Notes: generated by a model not told the origin, from the letters alone. Shown: positions 24,287 to 33,424, counted from the first letter of the stretch. The stretch: 64,000 nt of DNA from Actinomycetota bacterium (GCA_005790505.1 SXUP01000004.1:1-64000); one strand, 5' to 3'. A program made the numbers and translations.

Positions 24287-25264
24287 TTAGCGCGACCAAG
24301 GCGCACAAGGTGACACAGCCCCATCACCACCGGTAAATACTTCAACGCCACTTTCTGTAACAAGCAACATGTGCTCAAATTGTGCGGTTCGTTTGCCATC
24401 GACAGTTACTGCGGTCCAATCGTCGTCCCATGTTTTGTGCTGCCAAGAGCCAAGCGTAATCATCGGCTCGATTGTGAAAGTCATGCCAGGTCGCAACACC
24501 ATGTTGTTTCTGGCATCGTAGTAATGCAGAACTTGGATATCTGTATGAAAGTTTTCACCGATTCCATGGCCGATGAAAGCCCGCACGACACCCAAGTGGT
24601 GTTTTTTGGCGTGTGTTTCGATGGCCCGTCCAATATCGCTCAGTGGCTGTCCGGGAGCGACGGCTTCGATGCCTTTCCATAAACATTCTTCTGTAACACG
24701 AATCAGGTCTTGATCTTCTTGAGAAATAGTGCCAACGGCGAATGTTGCATTGGTGTCACCGTGCACACCATTGACAAATGCCGTGACATCAAGATTAACA
24801 ATGTCTCCGTCTTGTAACACACGCGAATCTGGAATGCCATGACAGATGACTTCGTTGACGCTTGTGCAGACACTTTTGGGGTAGCCGTGATAATTGAGGG
24901 GACTTGGGTATGCATTGTTGGCAATACAAAGGTCGTGCACATATACGTCGATGTCGTCGGTGGTGATTCCGGGCTTCACGAACTCGCCCGCCAATCGCAA
25001 AATATCGGCACCAATTTTTCCGGCGATACGCATTCTTTCAATGACATCCGGTGACTTGATGCGAGATTCATTGATTGGTGGCACTTTTCCTGTATCGGCA
25101 TACGGCGGACGCGCAATGGTGTTTGGCACGGATCGCATTGGACTGACAATTCCTGGCTCAATGCGGCCCTCTTGGCCCTTATGGCAACGCTTGTATTTGC
25201 GACCACTACCGCACCAACATGGTTCATTAGAGGTCAAAAGAGCGCCGGGAATGATTGCCATCAA
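24287..25264 (-). CDS. map: Type I methionine aminopeptidase with N-terminal SEC-C motif
   Basis: Removes the initiator Met from nascent proteins; 325 residues. The N-terminal 40 residues carry an SEC-C zinc motif, CWCGSGRKYKRCH, of the MetAP1c class, which can promote ribosome association. The pita-bread catalytic domain has its metal ligands in LDVTAFVNGVHGDTNATF, FIGHGIGENFH, MTFTIEP and AQFEHMLLV. Met2 is an equal start choice. A fragment of a livG gene lies just beyond its 5' end on the other strand. Confidence 0.96.
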   Translation of the reverse strand: MMAIIPGALLTSNEPCWCGSGRKYKRCHKGQEGRIEPGIVSPMRSVPNTIARPPYADTGKVPPINESRIKSPDVIERMRIAGKIGADILRLAGEFVKPGITTDDIDVYVHDLCIANNAYPSPLNYHGYPKSVCTSVNEVICHGIPDSRVLQDGDIVNLDVTAFVNGVHGDTNATFAVGTISQEDQDLIRVTEECLWKGIEAVAPGQPLSDIGRAIETHAKKHHLGVVRAFIGHGIGENFHTDIQVLHYYDARNNMVLRPGMTFTIEPMITLGSWQHKTWDDDWTAVTVDGKRTAQFEHMLLVTESGVEVFTGGDGAVSPCAPWSR

Positions 25265-25276
25265 ACCTTATGCTAT

Positions 25277-25372
25277 GCCAAAATCGCCAAAGGTACACCG
25301 AGTCAGATACAAAAAGACCCTGCAGTCATCAAGGCATATCTTGGATCTACGAGTCAAGAAAGCAGCAAATAA
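25277..25372 (+). pseudogene. Remnant of a LivG-type ABC transporter ATPase C-terminus
   Basis: Frame +2 reads AKIAKGTPSQIQKDPAVI then KAYLGSTSQESSK before a TAA stop. The pattern GTP-x-Q-I-x-x-DP-x-VI-x-AYLG is the characteristic C-terminus of branched-chain amino acid transporter ATPase LivG (E. coli LivG ends GTPEQIRNNPDVIRAYLG). The rest of the ATPase is missing: the frame runs upstream into the antisense of map without any ABC motif. I infer a leftover of a lost or rearranged liv operon. A short match of this kind could still be chance. Confidence 0.55.
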
Positions 25373-25382
25373 GAACGTTGCG

Positions 25383-26435
25383 CTAGTGGCCAGAGCCTTT
25401 TGCAAATGCCACTAAATCTCTCGCTGTGTCGTGAGTGATTTCGGGACAAACAACAGGCATAATCTCTATTCCGTGTGTTGTGCCCATGACCTGTCGACCT
25501 CGCGCACTAACTCCGCTACGTATCAGTAAGCGATAAAAGTTCAGCCCTTCATCACGGAGTGGATCGCACTCGTTGACACTGATGACCGTTGGGGGAAATC
25601 CGCGGACGTCATCTTCTGTCGCAAAACTCGGCCAAGCCAGAGGATTTTTGGCATTGAACGCCTCTATTCCGTAGCCCATTGCTCCCTGATTGTTGTGTAA
25701 GTCCAAAAAGATCCCATTGTTTTCGGTGGATGATGGGTTTTCGGGAAGTGGCCATTTGCCGGCGATATAGGGACAAAGTGCGTATAGACCAGCAACGAGA
25801 TGAAGTTCGTTGTCTTGTTTGAGTTTTAATCCGAGAGCCAAAGTGAGATTGCCTCCACCGCTTTCTCCTGCAACAGTGATTCGTGAAACGTCAATATTCA
25901 GTGCACCGGCATTGGAGGCCACCCACTTGAGACCTGAGATGCAGTCATTGAGGCCTGCAGGAAATGGTTGAACTTCTGGGACTGATGATGCACTAATCGA
26001 GTTTCTAAAATCAACCATCACTACTGCAACACCACGTGCCGCCAAAATTTTACCCCACGCACTGTAGTTGCCATCAAAACATGACAGCGATGCCATCCCG
26101 CCACCGTGGATGTAATAGATGCACGGCAATGTTTCATTTGTGTCGGGGCGTAAGACTCGAAGATTGATGCTATTGCCGTCTGGCTGAGAAGGAATTGATT
26201 CGGTGTGTATCCGTAGGCCGCGCGTTGGCGCAAACATTTCTGTATCGCACACTTCCATCATCTTTCGATAGGTGTCAACTATGGCGAGCGCTTCCGGCGA
26301 ATTAGATGCCGCAAGAAGTTCCTCGCGATTAGCAACATTTGGATTTCCAAAGCCACCTTCTATTGTTGGCATACTGGCTAACAGAATTTTAATGCGCGGA
26401 TCGATGCGCGGATCTTGGTTGAAATCAATTGCCAT
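25383..26435 (-). CDS. Alpha/beta hydrolase (HSL-type esterase)
   Basis: A 350-residue esterase of the hormone-sensitive-lipase family. The oxyanion motif is HGGGMASL, the nucleophile Ser is in AGESGGGNLTLA, and the acid and His are probably in ECDPLRDEG and TTHGIEI. ATG 26435 is preceded by AGGAG at good spacing; in-frame Met further upstream is not used. No signal peptide is seen, so it should act in the cytosol on short-chain esters. The last codons lie 10 bases from the livG remnant, convergent. Confidence 0.9.
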   Translation of the reverse strand: MAIDFNQDPRIDPRIKILLASMPTIEGGFGNPNVANREELLAASNSPEALAIVDTYRKMMEVCDTEMFAPTRGLRIHTESIPSQPDGNSINLRVLRPDTNETLPCIYYIHGGGMASLSCFDGNYSAWGKILAARGVAVVMVDFRNSISASSVPEVQPFPAGLNDCISGLKWVASNAGALNIDVSRITVAGESGGGNLTLALGLKLKQDNELHLVAGLYALCPYIAGKWPLPENPSSTENNGIFLDLHNNQGAMGYGIEAFNAKNPLAWPSFATEDDVRGFPPTVISVNECDPLRDEGLNFYRLLIRSGVSARGRQVMGTTHGIEIMPVVCPEITHDTARDLVAFAKGSGH

Positions 26436-26627
26436 ATTTTCTCCTATATAAACATTTAGCTCTAATTGTCGACCCAATTGCCATGGAATCCAAAAGGTAG
26501 GGGCTGGTGAAGTTTTATTTTGGGACTGTTGCGCAAGTATCGACCTAAATGGTCGGGTTAATTTGCCAAAACTAGCAGGATTTAACAAGGCCAAAAAAGC
26601 TCGCCACCTTTGAGCCGACCTTCACAA

Positions 26628-26652
26628 AACAGGGTGACTTGTAAACCCTGTT
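26628..26652. promoter_or_regulatory. Inverted repeat (operator candidate) ahead of the Tad operon
   Basis: AACAGGGT, nine bases and ACCCTGTT form perfect 8-base arms. The spacer contains the TTGTAA (26639-26644) that serves as a -35 for the pilus operon. Binding of a dimeric repressor here would block the promoter. No T-run follows, so it is not a terminator. Confidence 0.55.
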
Positions 26653-26667
26653 CGCCATTTGTATGTT
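26639..26667 (+). promoter_or_regulatory. Predicted promoter of the Tad operon
   Basis: TTGTAA and TATGTT are separated by 17 bases; the transcript would start near 26674, giving about 40 bases of 5' UTR before ATG 26714. Confidence 0.5.
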
Positions 26668-26713
26668 GCCCCCCCACACATCAGAGGAACAAAGAAGTGG
26701 GATCGGGGGAGAA

Positions 26714-27331
26714 ATGGCAAAGAGGTCTGTGGCACGGTTTCAGCGGGGTCAATTTGAAATCTCCGAAATCGTTATCGGAATCGTGGTGATTGTGACTGCT
26801 GTGGTTTTGTTCGTGGTTTTTGCAGTAAACGGCAAAGAATCTGTGGCAGTTGTGGCGACAAAGGTTCCCATGCAGGTCGGACACGTCATTGATGCCAGTG
26901 AGTTGGTAGCTACAAGTGTGCCCGTGGGAGTCGCACAACTCTATTTCTCTGTGAATCAAGCAAAAGAAGTAGTGGGGCAGGTGATGTCTCAGACATTGAC
27001 GCAATCAGGTCCTCTGCCACAATCCGCGGTCTCGCGCATAGATATGTCCCTGAAATCCCAAGAGGCACTAACTGCGGTGTCGCTCAACCATGGATCTTTC
27101 CCACCACGATTGAGTGTTGGCAATGCGGTGCGCATTGTTGTCACGCCGGCAACCGATGGCTCTGGTGGTTCCGTGAAAATACTCCCAGAAGTTGTGGTGG
27201 TTCACGACATCACTTTGGTCAGTGATGTGCAACAAAACACTGTGGTGACTTTGCGCGGAAGTGTTTCGCTAGCGGAACAAATCGCTTCTTCTGGCCCTGT
27301 GCATTTGTCAATCGTGGCGGTGCCGTCATGA
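26714..27331 (+). CDS. CpaB/RcpC-like SAF-domain pilus protein
   Basis: A 205-residue protein with one N-terminal membrane helix (EIVIGIVVIVTAVVLFVV) and an SAF-type domain (VPMQVGHVIDASELVATSV). This is the layout of CpaB/RcpC, a Tad pilus assembly protein. It is first in the pilus operon; ATG 26714 has GGGGGAGA upstream and the stop overlaps the ATPase start by ATGA. Most of the family is found in diderms attached to a secretin; none is present here, as expected for a monoderm. Confidence 0.8.
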   Translation: MAKRSVARFQRGQFEISEIVIGIVVIVTAVVLFVVFAVNGKESVAVVATKVPMQVGHVIDASELVATSVPVGVAQLYFSVNQAKEVVGQVMSQTLTQSGPLPQSAVSRIDMSLKSQEALTAVSLNHGSFPPRLSVGNAVRIVVTPATDGSGGSVKILPEVVVVHDITLVSDVQQNTVVTLRGSVSLAEQIASSGPVHLSIVAVPS

Positions 27332-28650
27332 TTTTTTCAAAAGCAGAGATCCCCGTAGTGCGTGCTCGTCTTTTATCCGAACTCTCAAAGACCATTGGTA
27401 GCGCTTTGGCAGATGATCGGTTGGAACGGGACTCCCTATTGCAGCCCCCGCCTACCGAGATTGACGAACGTCATTTGGCGCGCATGACTGCAGCATCTGA
27501 AATTGCTAAGCGGCGCAGTGATTTAGACCCTGCAGCGATTTCAAGTGCCTTCACAGAGAGTGAAGAGCATGGAATTATTGATGAAGCCATTGCCCGTGTG
27601 CTGGGGCTGGGCCGTCTCGAGGCGTTGCTTGATGATGATGAAATAAGTGATATCCATGTGCGGGGATGTGCAAGAGTTTGGGTCAAATATCGTGACGGTA
27701 CTCGGCGCGAGTGCGACCCAATAGTTGACAGCGATGAAGAACTAATCGACCTCATAAGGCATGCAGCCACCCGCCTTGGGAAAACAGAGCGTAGATTCGA
27801 TCCTGCTAATCCGGAACTGAACCTTCAGTTACCCGATGGATCACGATTATTTGCTGCGATGGAAGTGTCAATGCGTCCTACCCTGATTATCAGGCGCCAT
27901 CGTTTTGAATTTTCTTCCCTCCAAGAATTGTGCTCACGAAAAATGATGACGAATGATGTTCGATCATTTTTGGCTGCTGCGGTGCGTGCGCGTCGTAATA
28001 TTGTGATTTGCGGAGGTACGGGGTCGGGCAAGACAACGCTCTTGCGAGCGCTAATCAATGAGATTCCATCGAGTGAGCGACTCGTCACGATTGAAGACGC
28101 ATATGAGTTAGGCCTTGATCGGTTTGAGGACTTGCATCCCGATTACGACGCACTTCAGGCTCGACCACCAAACATCGAAGGCCACGGAGAGATAACGATG
28201 GCTGATCTCACGAAAATGGCGCTTCGCATGGACCCTGACCGTGTGATGGTGGGCGAGGTTCGCGGGGCAGAAGCATTTCCGATGTTGATGGCGATGAGTC
28301 AGGGAAATAATGGCTCAATGTGCACGATGCACGCAGATAGCGCCAGATCGGTTTTTCCAAAACTGGTCGCATATGTGTCGATGGCATCAATGGGGATTCC
28401 AGCAGAAACTGTCAACCTGCTGTTGGCAAGTTCCGTGCATTTTGTTGTGCACATTGAAGTCACTGATGAGTATCGATGCGTGTCAAGTATTCGTGAAGTT
28501 ATTGATGCGGACGGCTCGAGCATTATTTCTAATGAAGTGTTTAGTCGCGCCGAGACAGTTGCACCATTTGCAGCATTGCGTGCATCGACAATCGCTCTTT
28601 TGCGAGAGCATGGTTTTGTTGATACGGCGAGGGAGACATGGTCGTTGTAG
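27328..28650 (+). CDS. CpaF/TadA-type pilus assembly ATPase
   Basis: Hexameric secretion ATPase of the Tad/Flp pilus, 440 residues. Walker A is GGTGSGKTTLL (about residue 230), the Asp box TIEDAYELGL, Walker B MDPDRVMVGEVRGAEAF and the His box MHADSARSVF. The N-terminal domain has RGCARVWVKYRDG. It powers pilin extension with the two membrane-platform proteins that follow. Its 3' end overlaps the next gene by 13 bases. Confidence 0.95.
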   Translation: MIFSKAEIPVVRARLLSELSKTIGSALADDRLERDSLLQPPPTEIDERHLARMTAASEIAKRRSDLDPAAISSAFTESEEHGIIDEAIARVLGLGRLEALLDDDEISDIHVRGCARVWVKYRDGTRRECDPIVDSDEELIDLIRHAATRLGKTERRFDPANPELNLQLPDGSRLFAAMEVSMRPTLIIRRHRFEFSSLQELCSRKMMTNDVRSFLAAAVRARRNIVICGGTGSGKTTLLRALINEIPSSERLVTIEDAYELGLDRFEDLHPDYDALQARPPNIEGHGEITMADLTKMALRMDPDRVMVGEVRGAEAFPMLMAMSQGNNGSMCTMHADSARSVFPKLVAYVSMASMGIPAETVNLLLASSVHFVVHIEVTDEYRCVSSIREVIDADGSSIISNEVFSRAETVAPFAALRASTIALLREHGFVDTARETWSL

Positions 28651-29351
28651 TTGCAGCTTTGTTGGGGGCACTCGCTGGAATCGGGCTGTTGCTCGTTCGT
28701 GCGGGGCTGAAAGGAAGAGTCATCAAGTGGCCCACTAGTTCTCGGGTCTCGTCAAAGAAATCATCAGTGGCAAACCAACAAGGACTTTCTGAAGCAATTG
28801 CTTCCTGGACAGAACAATTACGTGACACCATTGCCGCCGCCCACGGACTAGAGCAGGCCATCAGTGCGACAGGGGAACTCGCCCCCCTGCCGATAGCCGA
28901 TGCCGTTAGGCGCCTAGCGGCAGGACTTCGTTATGGAGGTCTTGAAGACGCACTACGTCGTTTTGCTGAAGATGTAGATCATCCATCTTGCGATTTTGTA
29001 GTGTCTGCGTTGATTACGGCAACCCGTCATCAAGCGCGGGAACTTGGTCCATTGCTCACTCATTTGAGTGAATGTTCCCGTGAAGAAAGCAAAGCACAAT
29101 TACGGGTTTGGGTTGGACGAGCGCGCATCAGGAGTGCAGTGCGAATTGTGATTTGGGTCGTTGTCATATTTGTTGGCGGACTCTTTATCTTTAATAGGCC
29201 ATACCTCGCTCCATTTGCATCAGGACGGGGAGCAGTGGTGTTGATAGCAATTACGGCAGTGTTTAGTGCCGCGTTAGTTATGTTGCGTCGGCTGGGCGAA
29301 ATGCCACGCACTGCACGTTTTATTGCTCGACGGGAATCGGTAATTGCATGA
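28638..29351 (+). CDS. TadB-like pilus platform protein
   Basis: A 237-residue membrane protein of the type II secretion F (GSPF) family. An N-terminal helix (VVVVAALLGALAGIGLLLV) is followed by a cytoplasmic helical domain (AAAHGLEQAISATGELAP, LITATRHQARELG) and two C-terminal helices. The ATPase gene overlaps its start and its own stop overlaps the next gene by ATGA. TadB and TadC form the inner membrane platform of the pilus. Confidence 0.85.
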   Translation: MVVVVAALLGALAGIGLLLVRAGLKGRVIKWPTSSRVSSKKSSVANQQGLSEAIASWTEQLRDTIAAAHGLEQAISATGELAPLPIADAVRRLAAGLRYGGLEDALRRFAEDVDHPSCDFVVSALITATRHQARELGPLLTHLSECSREESKAQLRVWVGRARIRSAVRIVIWVVVIFVGGLFIFNRPYLAPFASGRGAVVLIAITAVFSAALVMLRRLGEMPRTARFIARRESVIA

Positions 29352-30037
29352 AACTTGTTTCGCTCAATCAAGCAGATTTGGCAATTGTCGGCGTGACACA
29401 GGAGCAGATTGTGACGCAGGCGATTACGCGAGCTCTGGCTGCATGCGCCGGAAGCATCATCGCCATATTTATATTAAGTCGGTGTGGGTATGCACCGACC
29501 CTTGTGATGATGATTGCAGGTGTAACGGGGTCTGCTGTCGCATTTGGGACATCTCCCTCACGCCGATTGCGAAAGTCTGCTGAACTAAGGCGGCTTGATA
29601 TGGAGTCTGCCTTGGCTGGCTATCTCGATCTTGTCAACGTTTTATTAGCGGGGGGTGCTGGCATGGAGACCGCCCTTCTCGCTGCTGCCGAGGCAGGGGA
29701 TGGATGGTGTTTTGAATTGTTCCGAGTGGCCTTAACTCGGGCGCGTCAGTCACGGTTGTCGTTCTGGAACCAATTCCGAGAATTAGGTGATGATTTTGGG
29801 GTGGCATCACTCGTTGAAGTGGCCCAAAGTGTGCAGTTAGCCGGAGAGCATGGATCACGAGTTCGTACATCACTTGTTGCAAAAGCATCAGCGCTTCGGG
29901 CACGCCAGATGGCCACCATTGAATACTCGGCCCAACAAAGCACTGAAAAAATGGGAATACCAATGGTGATGCTATTTATCGGATTTATTTTGCTTGTTGG
30001 ATACCCCGCCTTTGCCAGCACTATCGGAGTGCTGTAG
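29348..30037 (+). CDS. TadC-like pilus platform protein
   Basis: A 229-residue GSPF-family protein, second half of the pilus platform. The cytoplasmic domain contains LVNVLLAGGAGMETALLAAA and the C-terminal helix pair includes EKMGIPMVMLFIGFILLVG. The N-terminal hydrophobic part spans about residues 25-60. It is followed after 33 bases by the pilin gene, the longest gap in the operon, which may allow separate high-level pilin translation. Confidence 0.87.
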   Translation: MKLVSLNQADLAIVGVTQEQIVTQAITRALAACAGSIIAIFILSRCGYAPTLVMMIAGVTGSAVAFGTSPSRRLRKSAELRRLDMESALAGYLDLVNVLLAGGAGMETALLAAAEAGDGWCFELFRVALTRARQSRLSFWNQFRELGDDFGVASLVEVAQSVQLAGEHGSRVRTSLVAKASALRARQMATIEYSAQQSTEKMGIPMVMLFIGFILLVGYPAFASTIGVL

Positions 30038-30070
30038 CGCACAATCGCAAATAATGAAAGGAAATATCAA

Positions 30071-30265
30071 ATGTCAACAATCAAGCAAACGTGGATCTAT
30101 TACTGGGTCCAATTTACGGCTTCGGCTGAAAAGGATAAACAACGAGGTGAAGTAAGTGCAACAACGGTTGTGATGGCAGCGGCACTTATTGCACTTGCCA
30201 TCACGGTCGGAGCCACAATCACGACGCGTGTACGCGACAAGGCAAACACCCTGAAGTTGTCCTGA
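30071..30265 (+). CDS. Flp-type major pilin candidate
   Basis: A 64-residue protein with a long cytoplasmic leader, then QRGEVSATTVVMAAALIALA, a hydrophobic helix after a Gly-Glu junction. That fits a prepilin cleaved after Gly26 by a type IV prepilin peptidase, which is encoded at 46514. Unlike classical Flp pilins the Glu at +5 is missing. ATG 30071 has AAAGGA upstream. The stop overlaps the ATG of the next gene (TGATG). Confidence 0.75.
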   Translation: MSTIKQTWIYYWVQFTASAEKDKQRGEVSATTVVMAAALIALAITVGATITTRVRDKANTLKLS

Positions 30266-30666
30266 TGGCATCACGGTGTTACTCATCACACCGTGAGCAG
30301 GGCGAGACCACCACACAAATGGTTCTCGCCTTGCCCGTCGTGTTGATGTGTCTCCTGTGCGGTGTACATTTTGCGGTGTTATCGCATCTTGGTCATGTGG
30401 CAAGTGTTGCAGCTGATGCCGGAGCTCGTGTTGGTGCGCGAGCAAAAAACTCACGAGATTTTGCAGTCGTCGCAAATGAAATCGAAAGAGTCGTTCAAGA
30501 TCTCAGCGCAACTCTTAATGGTGCACCGATAATGTCACGTGACAAAAAGTCAGTTGCCGTGACAGTGACTTTGAATGTTCCTTCTGTCGTGCCTTTTTTG
30601 CCTCAAAAAGTAGCACGCACTGCAACAGTTCCACTCGAAGACTTCCGAACAGAGCAGGACAGATGA
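30265..30666 (+). CDS. TadE-like pseudopilin 1
   Basis: A 133-residue protein with an N-terminal EQGETTTQMVLALPVVLM segment, a TadE-type anchor with the Pro in the helix, then a soluble domain rich in beta-strands. Presumed minor pilin of the Tad system. Like the major pilin, position +5 after the Gly is not Glu. Confidence 0.7.
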   Translation: MASRCYSSHREQGETTTQMVLALPVVLMCLLCGVHFAVLSHLGHVASVAADAGARVGARAKNSRDFAVVANEIERVVQDLSATLNGAPIMSRDKKSVAVTVTLNVPSVVPFLPQKVARTATVPLEDFRTEQDR

Positions 30667-31067
30667 TGAACGCCAAACAACGTGGTTCGGTCACAGTGGA
30701 GCTTGTTTTATTGACACCCGTCCTTGTTTTATTGGGTTTATTCGTTTTGTTTTTAGGTAGGTCAAGTGGAGCGCAACTTCATGTACAGCATGCAGCTGAT
30801 GTTGGGGCTCGGGCAGCATCGATGGTGTCAAGCGCCGCAATGTCAAATGAGGCCAAGTCAGCCGTATTTCGTGATCTTGGTGCAACAAATACAGAGTGCA
30901 TCAAACCAGTTGTGTACTTTAAAAAGTCCCTACAAAAATCGTTTTGGGTGGTGACTGTAACAGTCAAATGCATCGTCAATTCAAGTGGTCTGACCATGAT
31001 CGGGGCACAAGAAAAAACCGTAAGTGCAGAGTCCACGGAGTATGTCGATGTGTATACAGCCAGATAG
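30663..31067 (+). CDS. TadE-like pseudopilin 2
   Basis: A 134-residue TadE-family protein. QRGSVTVELVLLTPVLVLL is a canonical TadE N-terminus: Gly, then Glu at +5, then a hydrophobic helix with Pro. It is the only one of the four pilin-like proteins in this operon with the +5 Glu. The start overlaps the previous stop by ATGA and its 3' end overlaps the next gene. Confidence 0.78.
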   Translation: MMNAKQRGSVTVELVLLTPVLVLLGLFVLFLGRSSGAQLHVQHAADVGARAASMVSSAAMSNEAKSAVFRDLGATNTECIKPVVYFKKSLQKSFWVVTVTVKCIVNSSGLTMIGAQEKTVSAESTEYVDVYTAR

Positions 31068-31449
31068 CCATCCAGATCAAGGTTCGCTTTCGGCCTTTGT
31101 AGCGTGTCTCGTGACGATGTTCTTGGCTCTTGGGGGCCTCGCATTTGATGGTGGACGTGTAATCGCCGGATATGTGGAGATAGCAGATGTTGCAGAAAAC
31201 GCAGCGCGCGCTGGATCACAGATGATCGTCGACATTAGGTCCGGAAACCCGCAAATTGATGTGTCTGCGGCGCGGGTGCAGGCTGAAGCAGTATTGCGCC
31301 TGTCTGGCGTTGATGGGACGGTGATCGCCTCGCAAGAACTTATTGAGATTCAAGTTCGACGAAATGTGTCGATGAAAATACTCAGTCTTTTTGGTGTAGG
31401 TAACCGGTCTATCAGCGTTGCTCGTCGGGCAACACCGGTGGTCGGTTAG
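31048..31449 (+). CDS. TadG/Rv3660-like pseudopilin 3
   Basis: A 133-residue protein with DQGSLSAFVACLVTMFLALG at the N-terminus, then GLAFDGGRVIAGYVEIADV, the pattern of the TadG/pilus-assembly-associated N-terminus of actinobacteria (helix followed by D-GGR and an alpha-helical stalk). ATG 31048 lies inside the preceding gene, as the frames overlap by 20 bases. Confidence 0.68.
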   Translation: MCIQPDSHPDQGSLSAFVACLVTMFLALGGLAFDGGRVIAGYVEIADVAENAARAGSQMIVDIRSGNPQIDVSAARVQAEAVLRLSGVDGTVIASQELIEIQVRRNVSMKILSLFGVGNRSISVARRATPVVG

Positions 31450-32753
31450 TGAAAAAATTAATTGCCATGGTGTGCTGGACAGTATTGCTCGGCATTCCGT
31501 TCTTTCTTTCGCGACATGTCCAAACACCCCGGATGCTGATAATGCATGCACAAGATGATCTTGCCCTAGGAGTGCTATCGGCAACACTCGTCACCGGGAT
31601 TTTGCTGTATGCATGCATCTTGTTATGGTCAATCGTCCTATTTCAGGTGTTGCGCTATGTTTTGCATGCAACACAAGGCATGGTCGATGGTGCCCTTAAT
31701 GCACCACGACCACGATTTATGGTGGCGATGACAGGCATGTTGGCACTCGTCGCCGTGCAACACGAATCAGATAAGCCCTCAGAAATGGTGCAAGCATCTA
31801 TTCCTGCCGAAACATTTATTTCACCAATGCTGGCAATTCTTGTACTCAAGGATCTTGCTCGACGACGGAAAAGTCAACGCCACGATCTTGTAGTCGGTAC
31901 GGTGCCAGTAGTTCTCGATGAAAACGAACAGGACATTCTGAGTGGCTTACTTCAAACAAGTGCAGAAAACAGAAATAGTTGTTCTGTATTGAACACTGAG
32001 AATCCAGAGGATGAGTGTCTGGAGTCAGCAATCAAGGAGAATAAATCTCTGCAGATTTTATATGCAGCAGTTGACAGAGTAGAGCCGCTCACCCTTGGTG
32101 ACGAGGCGAGGCCGGCAGAAATTAATCAAGATATTGTTGTGCGGGTGTTTGGCTATCCACTTGTGGAAAATCGTTTTGGCGTCCGCGCCGATTTTCGTAA
32201 AACGCGGGCACTAGAACTGGCAACCTGGTTAGTTCTGAATAGACAACGCTCTCGCCGCTCCGCCGCACGCACCGCAATGTGGGAGCAAAGTGTAACTGAC
32301 TCAACATTTTCAACAATTGTTTCTGATGTGCGACGAGCACTCGGAGAACTCAGCCCAGGAACACATCCGCACGACTTGTTGCGACCTACATTTTCTGATG
32401 AATTACCACTTTCTGTTTCGGTAACATCAGATGCGGAGATTCTGCAGCAGCGACTCGGATCTTTTCGAGGCGCAAAACAAGACAATCTCGATCAGGTGCT
32501 GTCGTGCCTAGACGGTGTCCGTGATTTACCATTTGCAGCCACTAATTATCGTTGGCCTGACCTAGATGGCACCACTACGCGCTTAGTGATGTTGGTTTTG
32601 ACGGCTTGTAGCGAGGTGGCAGAATTTTGCATCAAGATTGATGACACTGACGGTGCTCAACGGGCAGTTGGCGCGGGCTTGCGAATGATGCCAGGCCATG
32701 ACGGATTGCTTGACACTCAACGACTCATTAGTCGCCGAGTTGCCCTAATCTAG
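31449..32753 (+). CDS. Membrane-anchored SARP-type regulator in the Tad operon
   Basis: A 434-residue protein. Two N-terminal helices (about residues 1-22 and 43-70) precede a linker, then a winged-helix region [34 protein letters not shown] and [20 protein letters not shown] that matches the SARP DNA-binding domain; the C-terminus is a short helical BTAD-like part. Similar proteins sit in Tad loci of other actinobacteria, often with a LysM domain, which I do not find here. It may couple envelope state to transcription. Start GTG 31449 overlaps the previous stop codon by one base. Confidence 0.75.
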   Translation: MKKLIAMVCWTVLLGIPFFLSRHVQTPRMLIMHAQDDLALGVLSATLVTGILLYACILLWSIVLFQVLRYVLHATQGMVDGALNAPRPRFMVAMTGMLALVAVQHESDKPSEMVQASIPAETFISPMLAILVLKDLARRRKSQRHDLVVGTVPVVLDENEQDILSGLLQTSAENRNSCSVLNTENPEDECLESAIKENKSLQILYAAVDRVEPLTLGDEARPAEINQDIVVRVFGYPLVENRFGVRADFRKTRALELATWLVLNRQRSRRSAARTAMWEQSVTDSTFSTIVSDVRRALGELSPGTHPHDLLRPTFSDELPLSVSVTSDAEILQQRLGSFRGAKQDNLDQVLSCLDGVRDLPFAATNYRWPDLDGTTTRLVMLVLTACSEVAEFCIKIDDTDGAQRAVGAGLRMMPGHDGLLDTQRLISRRVALI

Positions 32754-32757
32754 GGGC

Positions 32758-33402
32758 ATGTTGTTCGGACGGCGAGAAATCGAAATGGTCACCCCAGAAA
32801 AGGCGCTTCCTGGGCGCGTTGACAGAAAAATGTCTATTCCAGAAACACATTTTATTAATGGTCACTCTTTGACTGGTCCATGGCCAGACGGTGTTGAGAC
32901 CGCGGTGTTTGGAATGGGATGTTTTTGGGGAGCGGAGCGTAAGTTTTGGCAGGCGCCCGGTGTGTACTCGACTGCTGTTGGATACTCGGGTGGTTACACC
33001 TCAAACCCGACGTATGAAGAAGTGTGCAGTGGAATGACGGCGCATACGGAAGTGGTTCTTGTGGCATTTCAGACCGCCGAGACCTCTTTTAATCAGATGC
33101 TCAAAGTCTTTTGGGAGAATCACAATCCCACTCAAGGGATGCGACAGGGAAACGACCAAGGTACTCAGTATCGAAGCGCTATCTATTGGGTGAATAAACA
33201 GCAACAAGCAGCGAGTGAAGCGTCACGGCAGGAATTTGAGATGTCACTAAAGGCTGCTGGTTATCCAGATATTTCGACGGAGATTGCAGAGTTGGGTGAG
33301 TTTTTTTATGCGGAATCATTGCATCAGCAGTATTTAGGAAAAAATCCAAATGGTTACTGTGGCATGGGCGGAACGGGAGTGACCTGCTCTATCAACTCAT
33401 AA
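32758..33402 (+). CDS. msrA: Peptide methionine (S)-sulfoxide reductase
   Basis: Repairs oxidised methionine; 214 residues. The catalytic site is [10 protein letters not shown]; other family motifs are [43 protein letters not shown], and the C-terminal resolving Cys in [12 protein letters not shown]. It follows the SARP-like gene by 4 bases, so it may be read through from the Tad operon, although a separate promoter cannot be excluded. An N-terminal stretch of about 30 residues is extra. Confidence 0.95.
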   Translation: MLFGRREIEMVTPEKALPGRVDRKMSIPETHFINGHSLTGPWPDGVETAVFGMGCFWGAERKFWQAPGVYSTAVGYSGGYTSNPTYEEVCSGMTAHTEVVLVAFQTAETSFNQMLKVFWENHNPTQGMRQGNDQGTQYRSAIYWVNKQQQAASEASRQEFEMSLKAAGYPDISTEIAELGEFFYAESLHQQYLGKNPNGYCGMGGTGVTCSINS

Positions 33403-33424
33403 ACAAGACTGCAGATGTATGAAA

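Noticed and set aside
24894-25415. Open reading frame on the plus strand over the map start region, ending in basic residues
   Set aside because: Mostly antisense to map; only the livG-like frame at 25277 has recognisable family character.
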